A DNA stretch of 64,000 nt from Mycoemilia scoparia (lineage: Eukaryota > Kickxellomycota > Kickxellomycetes > Kickxellales > Kickxellaceae): assembly GCA_027575805.1 (NCBI GenBank), contig JANBPU010000002.1, positions 1-64,000 of the forward strand. The letters are read 5' to 3'. The notes below the pieces were generated by a model that did no database searches, had not been told where the DNA came from, and saw nothing but the letters and a program-made list of their open reading frames with translations. The stretch's first letter is position 1; each line of letters starts with the position of its first letter. The translations under genes and the position numbers were made by a program. This document shows, piece after piece, positions 10,610 through 22,828 of the stretch.

Positions 10610-13600
10610 ATGGTTTTGTCTCACAACGAATATAGCACCGCAAACGTGTTTCCGGTCACCGCTGCGACTATTCCGAGTGAGGGTGATGTTGAGCTAGTAA
10701 AGAAACCAACTCCGCTTCGCCGCGTCGTCTCTGGCGCTGCGCTCGACAATCTTCTTGCTGGGTCGACAGGCCAGCCAAAAACTCCAACCACTGAAGATCC
10801 ACAATTCCATTACTTTGCCCAACATGAGCAGTCAAGAGGTAAAGTACACATCGTCTTGCTATACACACATGCCCCTAAGGCTCCTGGCCAATACCCAGAT
10901 GATAAAAAGCGGGGTTTACTAACAACAGAGCATGACGAAAATAGACACAGAGACTATAAAGCAGTCCATGATTAGCCACTTGACTTCGACGCTGTTTAAA
11001 ACACCAAGTAACATCAATGCCCTGGACGTGTATCTTGCTGCAGCCTTTTCGTAAGCTTCTACCATACATTATGTATGCCATCATCCCTGTACCTCACATA
11101 ATATATACACACCGTCTTATGGATCGTCCACTATACTTTTCTATTTAAAAAAGGGTTCGCGAGCGGCTGCTGCAGCGCTGGAACCAAACAAATGAGGTAA
11201 TCCTTAAAAGCATCAACGCTATATAGCCATACCATCTTTCTTTAATACCCATCACTACAACCACTGGGCACCTGTTTATAACTGCTATCTACAACCTTTC
11301 TCTATTAATGTCTAGTATCATGATGCTATTCAAGCCAAGCGCGTATACTACATGTCTCTTGAATTCTTGATCGGGCGTACTTTTGACAACGCTGTCCTGG
11401 CCCTCGACCTCAAGTCGGAATATAGACAGTCCTTAAAGGACCTGGGATTCTCTATGGAAGATTGCATTGATGAAGAGCGCGATGCTGCCCTGGGAAATGG
11501 TGGTCTGGGTCGATTGGCAGCATGCTACGTTGACTCTATGGCCTGCCAAAACTACCCGGGGTGGGGCTATGGGCTTCGCTACAAGTATGGTATGTTCCAA
11601 CAGCAGATCATCGATGGGTCACAGGTAGAGGCACCAGATTGCTGGCTCGATAACCCCAACCCATGGGAGTTCTCACGCAACGATGTGACATACAACATTA
11701 GGTTTTATGGCCACCTAGTCCGCAGCCAAGACGACCAAAAGAAGATAAAGTGGGAAGGGGGCGTTTCCTACGATGTTATGGCCTATGATGTGCCTGTTCC
11801 CGGATACGGGACTTACAACGTCGGGAATATCCGCCTGTGGAGCTGCAAGACAAACAGCCTCTTTGATCTCCAGGCATTTAACGACGGCAGGTATCGGGAT
11901 GCCATGGGTGGCCAGGTTGAGGCAGAAAACCTCACAAATGTCCTTTATCCAAATGACAACCACAACCATGGAAAAGAGCTGCGTCTGAAACAGGAGTACC
12001 TATTTTGTTCTGCTACTCTCCAGGATATCATTGCTCGCTTCAAAAAGACGAATCTCCCTTGGAGCGAGTTCCCAAACAAGGTCACAATCCAGCTGAATGG
12101 TAGGCCTCTTACTTATATGTGCACATTCTATAGCGTGTCATTTGCACAAGCAAACTGGCATGTCATCTGCGCCTTTCAAAAATTCAACTAAAAAACCTAA
12201 AATTGCTGTGCGTATATATATATAGACACTCACCCTACTCTTGGCATACCGGAGCTCCAGAGAATCCTCGTTGATGAAGAGGGCCTGGATTGGGAAGAAG
12301 CCTGGGAAATAGTCACCCGGACTTTCGCTTTTACCAACCATACTGTCCTCCCAGAGGCCATGGAAAAGTGGCCGGTGCCGATGCTGAGCAAGATCCTCCC
12401 ACGACACATGAGCATAATCTACGACATCAATCTCTTCTTCCTGCAGACCGTTGAAAAGAGACATCCCACAGACAAGGAGCTCCTCAGACGCATATCGATC
12501 ATTGAGGAGTCCACGCCCCAGCAGGTGCGCATGGCCTACCTCGCCTGTGTTGGCTCACGCTATGTCAATGGTGTCGCCGAGATCCACTCTAATATAATAA
12601 AGAAGGAAATCTTTAACGATTTTGTCGACTACTATGGGCCAAGCAAGTTCGTCAACAAGACCAACGGAGTTTCGCCCCGCCGTTGGATACTACAATGCAA
12701 CCCAAAGATGTCTGAGCTCATTACTGAAGTGGTGGGCGACAACTCATGGGTCAACCACCTGAGCAAGGTCAAGTCTCTCGAAGACCATATTGAAGATATC
12801 GATTTCCGTAAACGCTGGTGGGAAGCGAAACAGGCGAACAAGGAAAGGCTCGCAAAGTTTGTCCAAGATGTGTGTGGTATTACTATTTCTCCCAATTCTC
12901 TATTCGACATACAGGTAAAGAGAATCCACGAGTATAAGCGCCAGCTTCTTAATGTTTTGGGGATAATCCATCGCTACAGCGAAATAAAGGCCATGGATGC
13001 TGAGGAAAAGAAAAAGGCTGTTCCCCGCGTGTCGATTTTTGCTGGCAAGGCTGCCTCTGGGTACTGGATGGCCAAGCAGATCATCAAGCTAATAAATTCT
13101 GTGGCCAATAAAGTCAACAGCGACCCTGACATTGGCGAGCTCCTCAAGGTTGTGTTTATTCCCGACTATGGAGTCACTGTTGCCGAACATGTAGTGCCAG
13201 CTAGTGATATATCCCAGCATATATCGACTGCCGGTACTGAGGCCTCAGGAACATCGAACATGAAGTTTGTCATGAACGGCGGCTTGATCCTTGGCACCAT
13301 TGATGGTGCTAATGTTGAAATCGCAGAAGAGGTTGGTGAGGACAACATTGTTACTTTCGGTGTATTGGCTCACGAGGTCGAGCAATACCGCCATGCTCTC
13401 CGCTTTGGCCACATGGACGGTGTCGGGCCCGAGCTTGCCAATGTGTTCAAGATTATCCAAGAAGGCACCTTCGGAGACTCAAGAACATTCCAGCCTATAA
13501 TCGACTCCATCGTCTATGGCGGCGATGTATATCTTGTTTCGATCGACTTCCCGTCTTACATAGCTGCACAGAAGGCGCTTGATGTGATGTATTTGGATCG

Positions 13601-13730
13601 GGACGCGTGGATCAAGCGGTCCATAATGTGCGTGGCCCGCACATCCAAATTTTCGTCAGACCGCTCCATAGAGGACTATGCAGAGGAAATCTGGAACATT
13701 GAGCCCTACCCTGTTGCTGGAACGAACTAG
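10610..13730 (+). CDS. GPH1: Glycogen phosphorylase
   Basis: Releases glucose-1-phosphate from glycogen in the cytosol, using pyridoxal phosphate. Five exons (10610-10843, 10929-11050, 11154-11196, 11316-12099, 12226-13730) give 895 residues, close to the usual fungal length. Landmarks in order: VYYMSLEFLIGRTFDNAV, ALGNGGLGRLAACYVDS, GYGLRYKYGMFQQ, DTHPTLGIPEL, FTNHTVLPEAMEKWP, VKRIHEYKRQLLNVLGI, ISTAGTEASGTSNMKF with the PLP-binding lysine, and NGGLILGTIDGANVEI. The N-terminus keeps a Ser/Thr-rich leader (TPLRRVVSGAAL) that resembles the phosphorylation segment of yeast Gph1. The first donor must be GTACAC after Gly-Lys at 10838-10843 rather than the nearer GTAAAG, because only that choice keeps frame with exon 2. 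Confidence 0.96.
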
Positions 13731-13935
13731 AGCTGTCTTTTTGGTACTTATTGTCCTGCAGCCTTGGTCAATCATGACCGATTGCTGGCATGTTGTCTAT
13801 TTATAGCATGCATGGCTGTTCATTCTATTTTTACATTTAACACAATCTATATTTATATATCCTCCCCCCTCTCTATACAAATAAGTTTTATCATATACTT
13901 GAATACAATGACAAATAAATACATGAGTATACTAC

Positions 13936-14058
13936 ATATGAGTGATAATTTTTGAAGGTTGGCCATTTGCTAATAGACTGTGATCATCCATTTGGCTGTA
14001 GTTTCCCCTTTAATCGTTGGCCACCAAAAGTCACCCTTCGAAAATTTTGATCCATATG
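13936..14058. repeat. Family-1 MITE, copy 2
   Basis: Left end ATATGAGTGATAATTTTTGAAG, right end CCTTCGAAAATTTTGATCCATATGG, with the usual core words CATTTGGCTG and TTGGCCACCAAAAG. Confidence 0.8.
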
Positions 14059-14062
14059 GTAG

Positions 14063-14209
14063 AGTGGTCTCCTTCAAAAGGGCAATAAGATGCTCCCTTG
14101 GATACCAGCCAATCGTTACTGAGGCTCCAGCTAAAATGTATAGACTATGGGCTGATTTGTAGAGAGTGCCTGAGGGTATCTGCCTGTTCCCCTTTGGTGG
14201 AGGACTTGC
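14063..14209 (+). repeat. Family-2 element, copy B
   Basis: Shares TCTCCTTCAAAAGG, GGATACCAGCCAATCGTTAC, GAGGCTCCAGCTAAAATGTA and CCCCTTTGGTGGAGGACTTG in order with copy A. It sits directly between two family-1 elements. Confidence 0.7.
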
Positions 14210-14249
14210 AATGTATACGAAATATGTGTAATAACTTTCGGAGGGTATC

Positions 14250-14343
14250 TCCTTTTGGTGGCCAGCAATTATAGGGGCCATCGCGGCCAAATGGGCGGCC
14301 ACCATTTGTTAGCAGATGGTCGCCCTTCAAAAACAGCCACCCA
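14250..14343. repeat. Family-1 MITE, copy 3, left end rearranged
   Basis: Right end CGCCCTTCAAAAACAGCCACCCATAC and the internal words TTTTGGTGGCCAGCAATTATAGG and CATTTGTTAGCAGATGG are clear. The canonical left TTTTTGAAGGGT end is absent, so it is degraded or truncated. Confidence 0.65.
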
Positions 14344-15207
14344 TACCTTGATACATACCAATTGTTTGTTTAAATTGTAGAATTTTGTTTGTATGCACAG
14401 AAGCAACATGTGCATCGTATGGGGAAATGTGTTAAAGCGCGTATTGGCCCATATGGCAAAAGTAGTCACCAAACGACTGAACAGATGATGGTTATTACGA
14501 GACCAAAGATAGAGAACATGATAGTGCAGCATTCTAATATCGATATCAAAACAAAGGACACGAATAAAGAAAACATTGTTGGGAGGCACATCTAATCAAG
14601 GGCCGCATTGTAACGTGGCTTCAGATGGATTCTAGATTTTGGTAACATTGATTGACTGAATTCTGATATTTGAGTAAGTGTGAAGGATAAGGAGAAAAAC
14701 AATCTGTACGAGTCCTTTAGTGTGTCAGCTAGAGACAAAAGAGTCAAAGAAGGGTTAAACGGGAGTAGCACTCAGCACGCACGCATGCACTCAGTTCACC
14801 CATTGTGCACTCTAAAGAAATAGTCTGGACTGGATGCTGGCTATTGGCCACCAATCGCCATAGCCCTATATTTTCCAAGATTGCCGAGATTTTGCTCCAG
14901 TTGAAACAGGCCACTAAACAAACAAAGGGTTTTATCTCTAAGCTTCATCAGTAGCAACTTGGCAAAAGTTCCGCAGCAGCCGCGGCCAGAAGGAACACGC
15001 ATTACACCATACCATGCTCCATCTTCTGGATATGTTGACGAAAAGAAGAAACAGACTTAGCCCCATACATGAGCAAGCAGAGTGAGGATGAGGTTACGTT
15101 GGGGAAGGCTCAGAGAGGTTCACTTACTAATGCATCAGGAGGCATGGCTATGGGGTCTCACGGGCACACGTAATCTTACGATTGCGACCCTGACTCCTTG
15201 CCAATGA

Positions 15208-15213
15208 TATAAA
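15208..15213 (+). promoter_or_regulatory. TATA-like box of the A20/AN1 gene
   Basis: TATAAA lies about 175 bp upstream of the ATG at 15387, followed by CT-rich sequence, a common fungal promoter layout. Confidence 0.35.
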
Positions 15214-15386
15214 GAGCCAATACCCCTACAAAAGCCAACCTTCAATTTTCTTTCCTCTACACCACTCTTCACTTTGTTGTTTTACTTGACTTTTTCTTTT
15301 TTGTACTTGTCTTTGTGGCTACAACGCAACCTCTATAAACAAACCTCTCTCCTCCTCATTCTTATTTACACCCACATACATTAATA

Positions 15387-16199
15387 ATGAGCAACTCAAG
15401 TCGTTCTGATGCTCCAAACACTCCAAACACACCTGTTCCAGTTCTCTGCAACTGCGGGTTTTATGGGTAAGGCTGCTCTACAACTATACTTCACCCCTTC
15501 GCATGTCTGCTACAATACATTTCTGACCATCCCCGATTTTCTTAATGTAGAAGCCCTAAATTCAACAATATGTGCTCGCAATGTTACCGGGAAACAAACA
15601 AAGGCTTAGACAAAGGCAAGTCACACCTCATTCTTTTGCATTCCAGGGCCAAATCCTGCAATTTGGGTGGTCGTCTGAAACACGGCTTGTCTAACACTTC
15701 TTCATTGTTTTAACGCGGTGTTTTTATAGAACCCACGGGCGTAGATGCTTCCTCTCTTGCTTTAGCCAAGGAGCAGGCAGAAAGGGTGTCTGAAAAGACA
15801 GGGCTCAAGACAGCCTCTCTTCCTGTTGCCCCTCCATCAGTTGTAGCACAGGCTGCGGCTACGGAAGTAGAGCCGGAGGTCACCCTCTCGTCACCAAAGG
15901 CCCCAAGCACTCCCACAAGCCAAACCCAGACTAAAACATCTGCACCAGCATCTCCAAAGGCTACGCCATCAAAGGACAAGTGCTGGCACCCCAACTGCCG
16001 TACCACTGTACGCCGGACCCACAAGATGATTACAAAATGCCAATGTGGTGCATTCTATTGCCTCACACACAAAGCCAGCACTGTAACACACAACTGTGAG
16101 TTTAACCGCCAGCGCGGCGAGGCCATCCTCAAGAAAAACAACCAAAACTCAGGCAGAAACGTCCCCTCTGGCGGTCGCAGCTTCACCCGTCTAGACTAG
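15387..16199 (+). CDS. A20/AN1 zinc-finger protein (ZFAND5/6, stress-associated protein type)
   Basis: Ubiquitin-linked zinc-finger protein, usually tied to stress responses and proteasome function. Three exons (15387-15466, 15551-15615, 15730-16199) give 204 residues. The A20 finger near the N-terminus is split by intron 1: CNCGFYG joined to SPKFNNMCSQC. A Pro/Thr/Ala-rich linker follows. The AN1 finger is at the C-terminus: CWHPNC, then CQCGAFYCLTHKASTVTHNC. Intron 2 (15616-15729) starts GCAAGT, a GC-AG intron, and is needed to keep the frame Asp-Lys-Glu-Pro. The A20 plus AN1 order matches ZFAND5/6 and plant SAP proteins. Confidence 0.9.
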
Positions 16200-16986
16200 C
16201 CACCCGCTCCTCAAAGCGACTGCATGGTAGAATTGGCATCTACTCATTAATATATTATAAACCGACACGACTCACGGCTCCACGTTTACTAGTTGCTCTG
16301 GTCCGTGAACACCACCATCATGCCCTTCTGGCTTGCGTGTGATGACTGTGCGCGTGTTCACCTGTTATTCCCCATTTATTATTACACTTATCCGAATTCT
16401 CTACTGCCAATACTGCTCAAATACAAATTCGTGTGCTTTTATCCGCCTGTTGTACCATACAAGCACTGTTCTATTTCCCATGCTCTTTCCATACAGTAGT
16501 ATCTTTCAACACCCAACTCATCAGCTACTTTTTCCCTCCTGATTACTGTACCTTTTGTAGTTTTTAAATTTTCCTCATGAATTTTTCAACAAAGCTGATG
16601 GACATTATTTCTGCTTATTAAAGTTTAGAGAAGGGCTGCCTACATGATTGGCTTAAGGCTCCTTTTGCCCGCACCCATGGCTATTTATTGGACTAGGCAA
16701 TCACACAGCCTGCTATTCAGGGGCGTGTTTGGGCATGGGTCACCCGTTTGGCCAACCAGGGCATTGTATGTTCAATGTGATTATAAACTGCCGATCAACA
16801 CATGTTTGTTGTATTTTGGCTCGCCTAGTATCTTGGAGCCAAGACTAAGAATTCAAGGGACATGTCATGATGGGTATTGGATGATCTAAACCATGGACAC
16901 TGTATTATAAAAAAGAAAGGTGTTGCAAAGGGAGGGTCTTTGAGTGTATCTAATCGTGGCCTATCCACCGAGGGACGCTGGGGCAA
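16200..16986. other. Convergent intergenic region
   Basis: Lies between the ends of the A20/AN1 gene and the NDUFA9-like gene. I see no gene or repeat here; it should hold both 3' ends. Confidence 0.5.
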
Positions 16987-18857
16987 TTAGAGTTGGTGAG
17001 TAGGCGGGTTGATGGGCTTGCGGAAGGCCTTGTACCCGCGTGGCTCGAAACCTTCCTCCACATGCACAAAGGAGCGATAGTGCTTGATGTACTGCAAGGC
17101 GGTCAGCTCGATGAGGTGGGGCTCGATTCCAAGGTCGGCAAACGTGCGGATTCCGGGCTTGTTGCTGGGGTTCTCGTCCACCCGCAAAAGGTCGGCCTCG
17201 TGGTGGCTTGTGTAGTGGAATGGGGCTAGGTCAAGGGCACGGGCCAGGAGTCTGTATGCTGGGAATGGAACATTGACCGAAAAGATCTTTTCGTGAAGCA
17301 AGAATGAGCAGAGGTCAATAAGCTCCTTGTATGTGTATGCCTTTGGGCCATAGAGCTCAAAAGTTTCTCCGGCAGCATCGTCGAGGTCGCGCAAAACATC
17401 AAGAGCAAGCGCTACATCAGAAACCTTTGTAGAAACGAACAAAGAGGTTGATCGGTTGGTTGGTGTTGTTGACCAGAGGTCTGCGTGCCTTTTTGTAATT
17501 AGCCATCACATGTATATGTATTCATATTGTACTTACATTGACTGGGCGCAGAGTCTGGTTGGAGTTTGGAGAGAGCAAGATATGCTTCCAGTCTAAAATA
17601 CATGCGCATGTGGCAAAAGCATAAATGTTTGTGGCGGCATGATAATATGGAAATAATAAACACGGGTCAATGGGTATGACTTTCACTTACAGCAGATTCC
17701 GTTTAGGAGCTGATCTTCGTAGCCATACATTGTGGATGGACGCACGATGGTCACATCAGGGAATGCGGACTTGACACTGCTTTCACCAAGAGCCTATATG
17801 CAAAGAGATGTTTTGAAGTCTATGGGTCTGTGCCATAATAGTAGCCGCGCGTGAGTTGTAAATGTATTCGACATACCTTTGCCTGCATAACACGGGAGTC
17901 AGAAGCCCCATTAGCGCTGATGTGGGAAACGTGGATAAAGCGGGCTATTCCTGCGTTGTGGCAGATCTCTGCAATGGTGGTAGGGGCTTCAATGTGGACT
18001 TTCTCGAAAGAAAAGTTCCTAATGATGATAAATCAATAAAGTTGTTAGTATTAACGAGCGGCAAGCCCAGCAAAATCTCTAGATCAGTGCTGGACTTACT
18101 TTGTCTCGTAGTTTCTACCTATCAAGTTGTAAACAACGTCTGAGTGTGCAATGCACTCTTCAATCTGCTCGGGATTCCTAACATCGTATTCCTTTATATA
18201 GACGCCATTTGTGTCAAGTTATTATAACCACAACAACAAAATTCACTTAGAGAGCATATATACGACTTGTGCAAAATATTTACCATCGGAATGATCATGC
18301 CTAGATCTCCAGTTGGCTTGAGGTGGCGAATAGCTTCAGACTCTCCACGGTATGGGACAACAACCCGTGTTCCCTCACGAGCTACAAGGAGAGTCAACCG
18401 AAGTATATGTTAATATCTTTCTCTTTCTTCCTGCTTGATAAATTGCTTTGAAAGCCGCATTGTCATTTACATACCTAGTCGAGCAACTAGATAACGGCCA
18501 AGGAATCCAGAGCAGCCAAAGACGGTGGCAGTGGATCCGTTCCATGTGTTACGCCCACGTCCACCACTTCGCATAAGTGGTTGGCCAGTGGCATTGCGAA
18601 TTACTAAATCTGCCTTGCCACGCTATTTTCGATATAAAACCAAAACATATATTTAGCCCTAATAAACCTATGGTAAAGGATAGCGGCGCATCATATATTA
18701 AACATTTGGTCCATTTACCTTGGGAATGCTTGTTTTGGTGAGATTAGCTAGAAAATTGAAACCCGATCTCTTTTAGTCGCAAATGCTACTAACCGATATT
18801 TAAATCTCTTTTCAATTACTTACCAAAAACCACTTTTGGACTAGCAATTCTAAACAT
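16987..18857 (-). CDS. Complex I 39/40-kDa subunit, NDUFA9 type
   Basis: Accessory subunit of mitochondrial NADH:ubiquinone oxidoreductase, an atypical short-chain dehydrogenase fold that binds NADPH. Several exons run from the ATG at 18857 (MFRIASPKVVF, a plausible mitochondrial presequence start) to the TAA at 16987. Landmarks: RNATGQPLMRSGGRGRN, the Rossmann motif TVFGCSGFLGRYLVARL, VVPYRGESEAIRHLKPTGDLG, VVYNLIGRNYETK, FIHISANGAS, and VRPSTMYGYEDQ. The C-terminal half contains ALDVLRD and FELYGPKAYTYKEL. These fit NDUFA9/NUO40 well. Exon borders were read by eye and some are approximate. Presence of this gene argues against a complex-I-less yeast. Confidence 0.9.
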
Positions 18858-19143
18858 AATTTATCTTTGTGTAAAATACCAAAGGGAGAAAGTATGGTTA
18901 AGACTGATATTCCTCTTGAGACTTAAAATCGTGCGCTCTCCCCTTTATCATCAGGGGTGGTGATCAGATCAACGAATTAATCCATTACTACAAACTTCCA
19001 AGTTGGATTTAAAATTTCAATTAGCAGTGCTTTTCAAAATAAACCACAAAAAGCAAATAAATAGCAGTTTATAGAAAAAGAAGTCAAGAAAAGCTTAGAA
19101 CAGCATCCAAAATTCCATGTGTTGGTAGCAATTGTTCTATTTG

Positions 19144-22108
19144 TTAATTTAATCCTGACGCAGAAGGCGGGTTTTCGAAAAGGGCTCTCACATTCTTCTT
19201 GTCAACCTTCCCCATCAAATTGCGCGGAAGACTATCAGTAATGTGTATCTTCCGCGGTATCTTGTACGATGCAATTCGGCCCTTGCACCACTCTCGTAGT
19301 CGTTCTTGTGTCAATTCTTCAGTATGCACTCCCTATATTGTTTACATAATCATTCATATAATTAAAACATTGAAGCCTCTTCTTTACAATTCCTAACACA
19401 TATATGAGTGATTATTTTTGAAGGGCTAAATGCAGATAGTGCATAATGAAGCATTGGTCAATGAAAATATATGGTGGTTAGTATGCAAGTTGAAACTAGC
19501 CTACTAGTAAAACTTAGTCCTTCAAAAATAACTACCCATATTTTGTATTTTTATAAAAGCTGCTTTTGTGTGGTTTCACTCAAACATAGGTTTTGTATGG
19601 AACACAATTTAAATTTTAGACATCTGGGCAATAATTTTTGAAGGGTGAATGATTATAGGGGCAATCGCAGCCCAATGAGTGACTAAACCTTCAAGAAAAA
19701 TCTCCCACCTATGTCAATTTAAGCTATTTTACAAGATCTGTTTTGTCTATTGTTGAACAAGAATTGTTTAACTTACGCGTTTTTGCACGATGGCAGCAAC
19801 TAGCAATTCCCCATATTGCTCATCCTTGATTCCAGCTACAGCTACATCTTGTACCAAAGGGTGATCAAGAAGATGGTTTTCCACCTCCAATGCCGATAGC
19901 TTGTACCCGCCAGACTATGATGATCAATAAATATTTACTGACATCTGTGGATTACGCGCCTTTTCTCTCAGCTATGCATTGTAGATGTCACCATACCTTT
20001 ATAATATCTGTACTGCTACGTCCCTGGATATAATAAATACCTTCATCCGACCTTTTGGCTATATCTCCGGTTTTGAACCTATTTGATTAGGAGTTCATAA
20101 TCATAGCTAATTCATCTGGCATTGCGAAGTCGGCTATGGTAACATCCGCCAAGTTTCCAATATGCCTACCACTTGTCATTAGTGAATTCTGCCCTGGTCT
20201 TTTCCGGAAGGCCAAAATACCTATTGGCATAGATACGGGAGGTGAGTATCATATTTCTAGCATAGATCATAAGTTGCTTTGATGTTTTCTGACTTACTCT
20301 TTAAATATTGTGTCCCCCTTTACTTGGATTTCGCCATAATCAGATAAAATTGGTTCATTTTTCTCATCATAGCCATCGCAAAGCCTCACAGAAACCCCAG
20401 GAAGAGGTTTGCCAACGGATCCCTATGTTATTTGTGCCCCTATGTCAGCCAATTTTAATATAAAGGGCTACTAGATGCTACTCATTTGCTTACCACCCGA
20501 ATATTCTCAGGATTGAATGCATCATTGCTCAAAGCTATGCCAATCTCTGACATCCCATAGCGCTCTACCATTTTATGGCCCGTTATATTATACCATTTCT
20601 GGAACGTAGAAATCGGTAGCGGTGCTGATCCACAAATGGTGAGGCGGAACTGCTTTACGGCATCACTAGCCAAACTCTGCTCCTTGGCACCCATTGAGTC
20701 CCATCGCTGAATGAGCTTTGCTAAAGTAAGTAGATGTATGATTAGAACTTATTTTACTTTTATTGTTGGGCAGTATCATCCAGCTGACTTACAATAAATT
20801 GTTGGAACGCCCATTATCAAAGAAAGGTTTTTTTCGCCAAACATAATTCTGTTCCATACTCTTTCGGAATCAAATTTTTCAAGCATCTCAACCGTGGCAC
20901 CAGTATACAAGGCGGTGGCCAGCGCCTACATAAATAAGACAAGTGTAACATCTGTTTTTCTAATCCCCTTTCACTGTAAAATATTGAGAACCAGAAGTAT
21001 TTTATAAAAGGTCGGTCGCTTACTACGACTATCCCATGTATATGGTGCAGTGGGAGTAAATGCAGCAACTGATCCGATTGTCTAAGTCCCCAGCCATCTG
21101 CCAAACTCTTGACCTGTGCAAGGATAGACTTTCGCGTATGCACAACCCCTTTAGGCTTTCCCGTGGTGCCACTAGTATATATAAATTGTGCTGGGGAGTT
21201 TTCGTCGATCTCACCAATCTAGCCAAAACCACCAAAGAGTCAGACACAAGAAGGGTTACCCAGAGTTCATTTTAAAACATGATGTCTAGTAGAACATAGT
21301 GACCACATACCTTGCAAGGATCTATCCCCGGCCCACTTATAATCTCTTCAATGTCCAGGACTTTTACTTTGCAGCTTGACTTTCCACTAGACAATGCGGA
21401 TAGTCTTGGCTTTAAATCGCCATGTGAAAGGACTATATCGCATTTTGAATCATTCAGAAAATATTCCAACTCGGCACTTGGATGCAATCTGATTGAGAAT
21501 GTTGTAAAGAGTTTAACATAATCGTTAGTCCTAGTTGAATTTAGAATGAATGATCTAGCTGATAACACTATCTTGCTCTTTACACTCACGGGCTTAGAGG
21601 CACAACTGCGGCGTTGGCAGACCATATTCCCCATTGTCCGGCTACATATGGATATGAATTGTAGGCCAGGAGTCCTACTTTTTTGCCATACATTTGACTA
21701 TTAGGTAAAGTACTGGTTAGAATATCAGATGAATTTATATATGTACATATATACGTATCATAGACTATTTCACTTGCTATCCGCTCAACACTCTTTGTAT
21801 TTTATTTGCGTCGCTCAAGAGCGTTGCATAAGAGTATGATCCGTTCTTGTCAATTATTGCTGTTTTGATATTCCCTCGGGGACTGTTTGCAAGGGCCTCT
21901 GCCTTATTAAATAGACCAAAGTTACTCTGGCCCACTCATAATAGAAGCCAAAAACCATGTATTACATTTGATACACTATTTAGTTTTGAGTGATATATAT
22001 TTGGATCTAAATTTTTAACTTACTCCGTTGAGTAGTATGAATGTACCTCATGAAGGTCCGAGCCTGCTTGCAAGACAATATACCGCGCTTATAAGTTAAC
22101 ATAGACAT
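19144..22108 (-). CDS. Acyl-CoA synthetase, ACSF3/malonyl-CoA synthetase type
   Basis: AMP-forming acyl-CoA ligase of the mitochondrial ACSF3 group, which activates malonate or methylmalonate. Many exons run from the ATG at 22108 (MSMLTYKRGILSCKQARTF, rich in Arg/Lys and Ser, a likely mitochondrial leader) to the TAA at 19144. Seen in order: YVAGQWGIWSANAAVVPLSP, LHPSAELEYFL, the P-loop-like FIYTSGTTGKPKGVVHTR, LLHLLPLHHIHGIV, MVERYGMSEIGIALSN, WFKTGDIAKR, IIKSGGYKLSALEVE and the catalytic-lysine region PRNLMGKVDKKNV. One intron (21713-21777) must use a GC donor (GCAAGT). The last intron (19333-19776, 444 bp) is oversized because it holds two family-1 repeats. A general long-chain ligase is a less likely alternative. 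Confidence 0.88.
19403..19541. repeat. Family-1 MITE, copy 4, in an ACSF3 intron
   Basis: Left end TATGAGTGATTATTTTTGAAGGG, right end TCCTTCAAAAATAACTACCCATA, with ACTAGTAAAACT near the right end. The middle has diverged or been replaced. Confidence 0.7.
19621..19712. repeat. Family-1 MITE, copy 5, in the same ACSF3 intron
   Basis: Left end TGGGCAATAATTTTTGAAGG, core ATTATAGGGGCAATCGC, right end CCTTCAAGAAAAATCTCCCA. Confidence 0.75.
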
Positions 22109-22828
22109 GGTTGGAGTTGTGTTTTAATATCACTGTTTATTAATTGGATTTGCTTAGGGTTTCTGGACCAAAGATCTTGGGCCAAGACTATCACTATGGG
22201 TCAAACTACTACCATATGAACCAAAATTTGAATTATAGGTGGATCTTTCAGATTTCTCATTTAGCTTAGCAACATTTTGATGCTACTAATATAGTCCTTT
22301 CCAAACTCATAGGAAAGTAAAGCTAGTCACATACAATCAAAGACATATTTTCGGATATCCTGAGATCAGTACCCAAAACACAATGTCATGGCATATGGTC
22401 CTAAAAAGAGAGAATGGAGTTGTTTTACTGGAATGTAGATAGGGGAGATTATTTTTGAAGGGTTAGTCACGCATTTGGCTGTGATTGCGCCTATAATCAT
22501 TCATCCTTCAAAAACCATTACCCATATGAATTGTTCTTGCTCTAGTTGTTAGGAATGCTTCGCCATATAAACTAACAGGCTGCTCATAACTCAAAACACA
22601 TGAGAAATAGTATTTGCCACAAACAAAGCCACTATGGGTGTATTCTCAAAAGGCTTAATTCCGGGTCCATTACACACAGCTACTTGTTCTGATTAGCTTT
22701 AGTAGTAGTGTGGCTACTCTCAAATTAATAAATAAGCTTTATTGGATTTTGAGAATTAATATAATATAAATAAATGTACATAAATAACCTTCAAGCTTCC
22801 ACTAAATGTACAAAATAGGTTTATCTGT
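22109..22828. other. Intergenic region with a family-1 repeat
   Basis: Upstream of the ACSF3-type gene and downstream of the HSF-type gene. It holds the element at 22442-22525; nothing else is recognised. Confidence 0.55.
22442..22525. repeat. Family-1 MITE, copy 6
   Basis: Left end GGGGAGATTATTTTTGAAGG, core CATTTGGCTGTGATTGCGCC, right end CCTTCAAAAACCATTACCCATA. It is one of the shortest copies. Confidence 0.8.

Larger units (their letters stand above)
13731..15386. other. Intergenic repeat cluster and promoter of the A20/AN1 gene
   Basis: Holds two family-1 elements (13936-14058 and 14250-14343) with a family-2 element (14063-14209) between them. Beyond 14400 no gene is seen. The last 200 bp before 15387 are pyrimidine-rich with a TATA-like word. 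Confidence 0.6.
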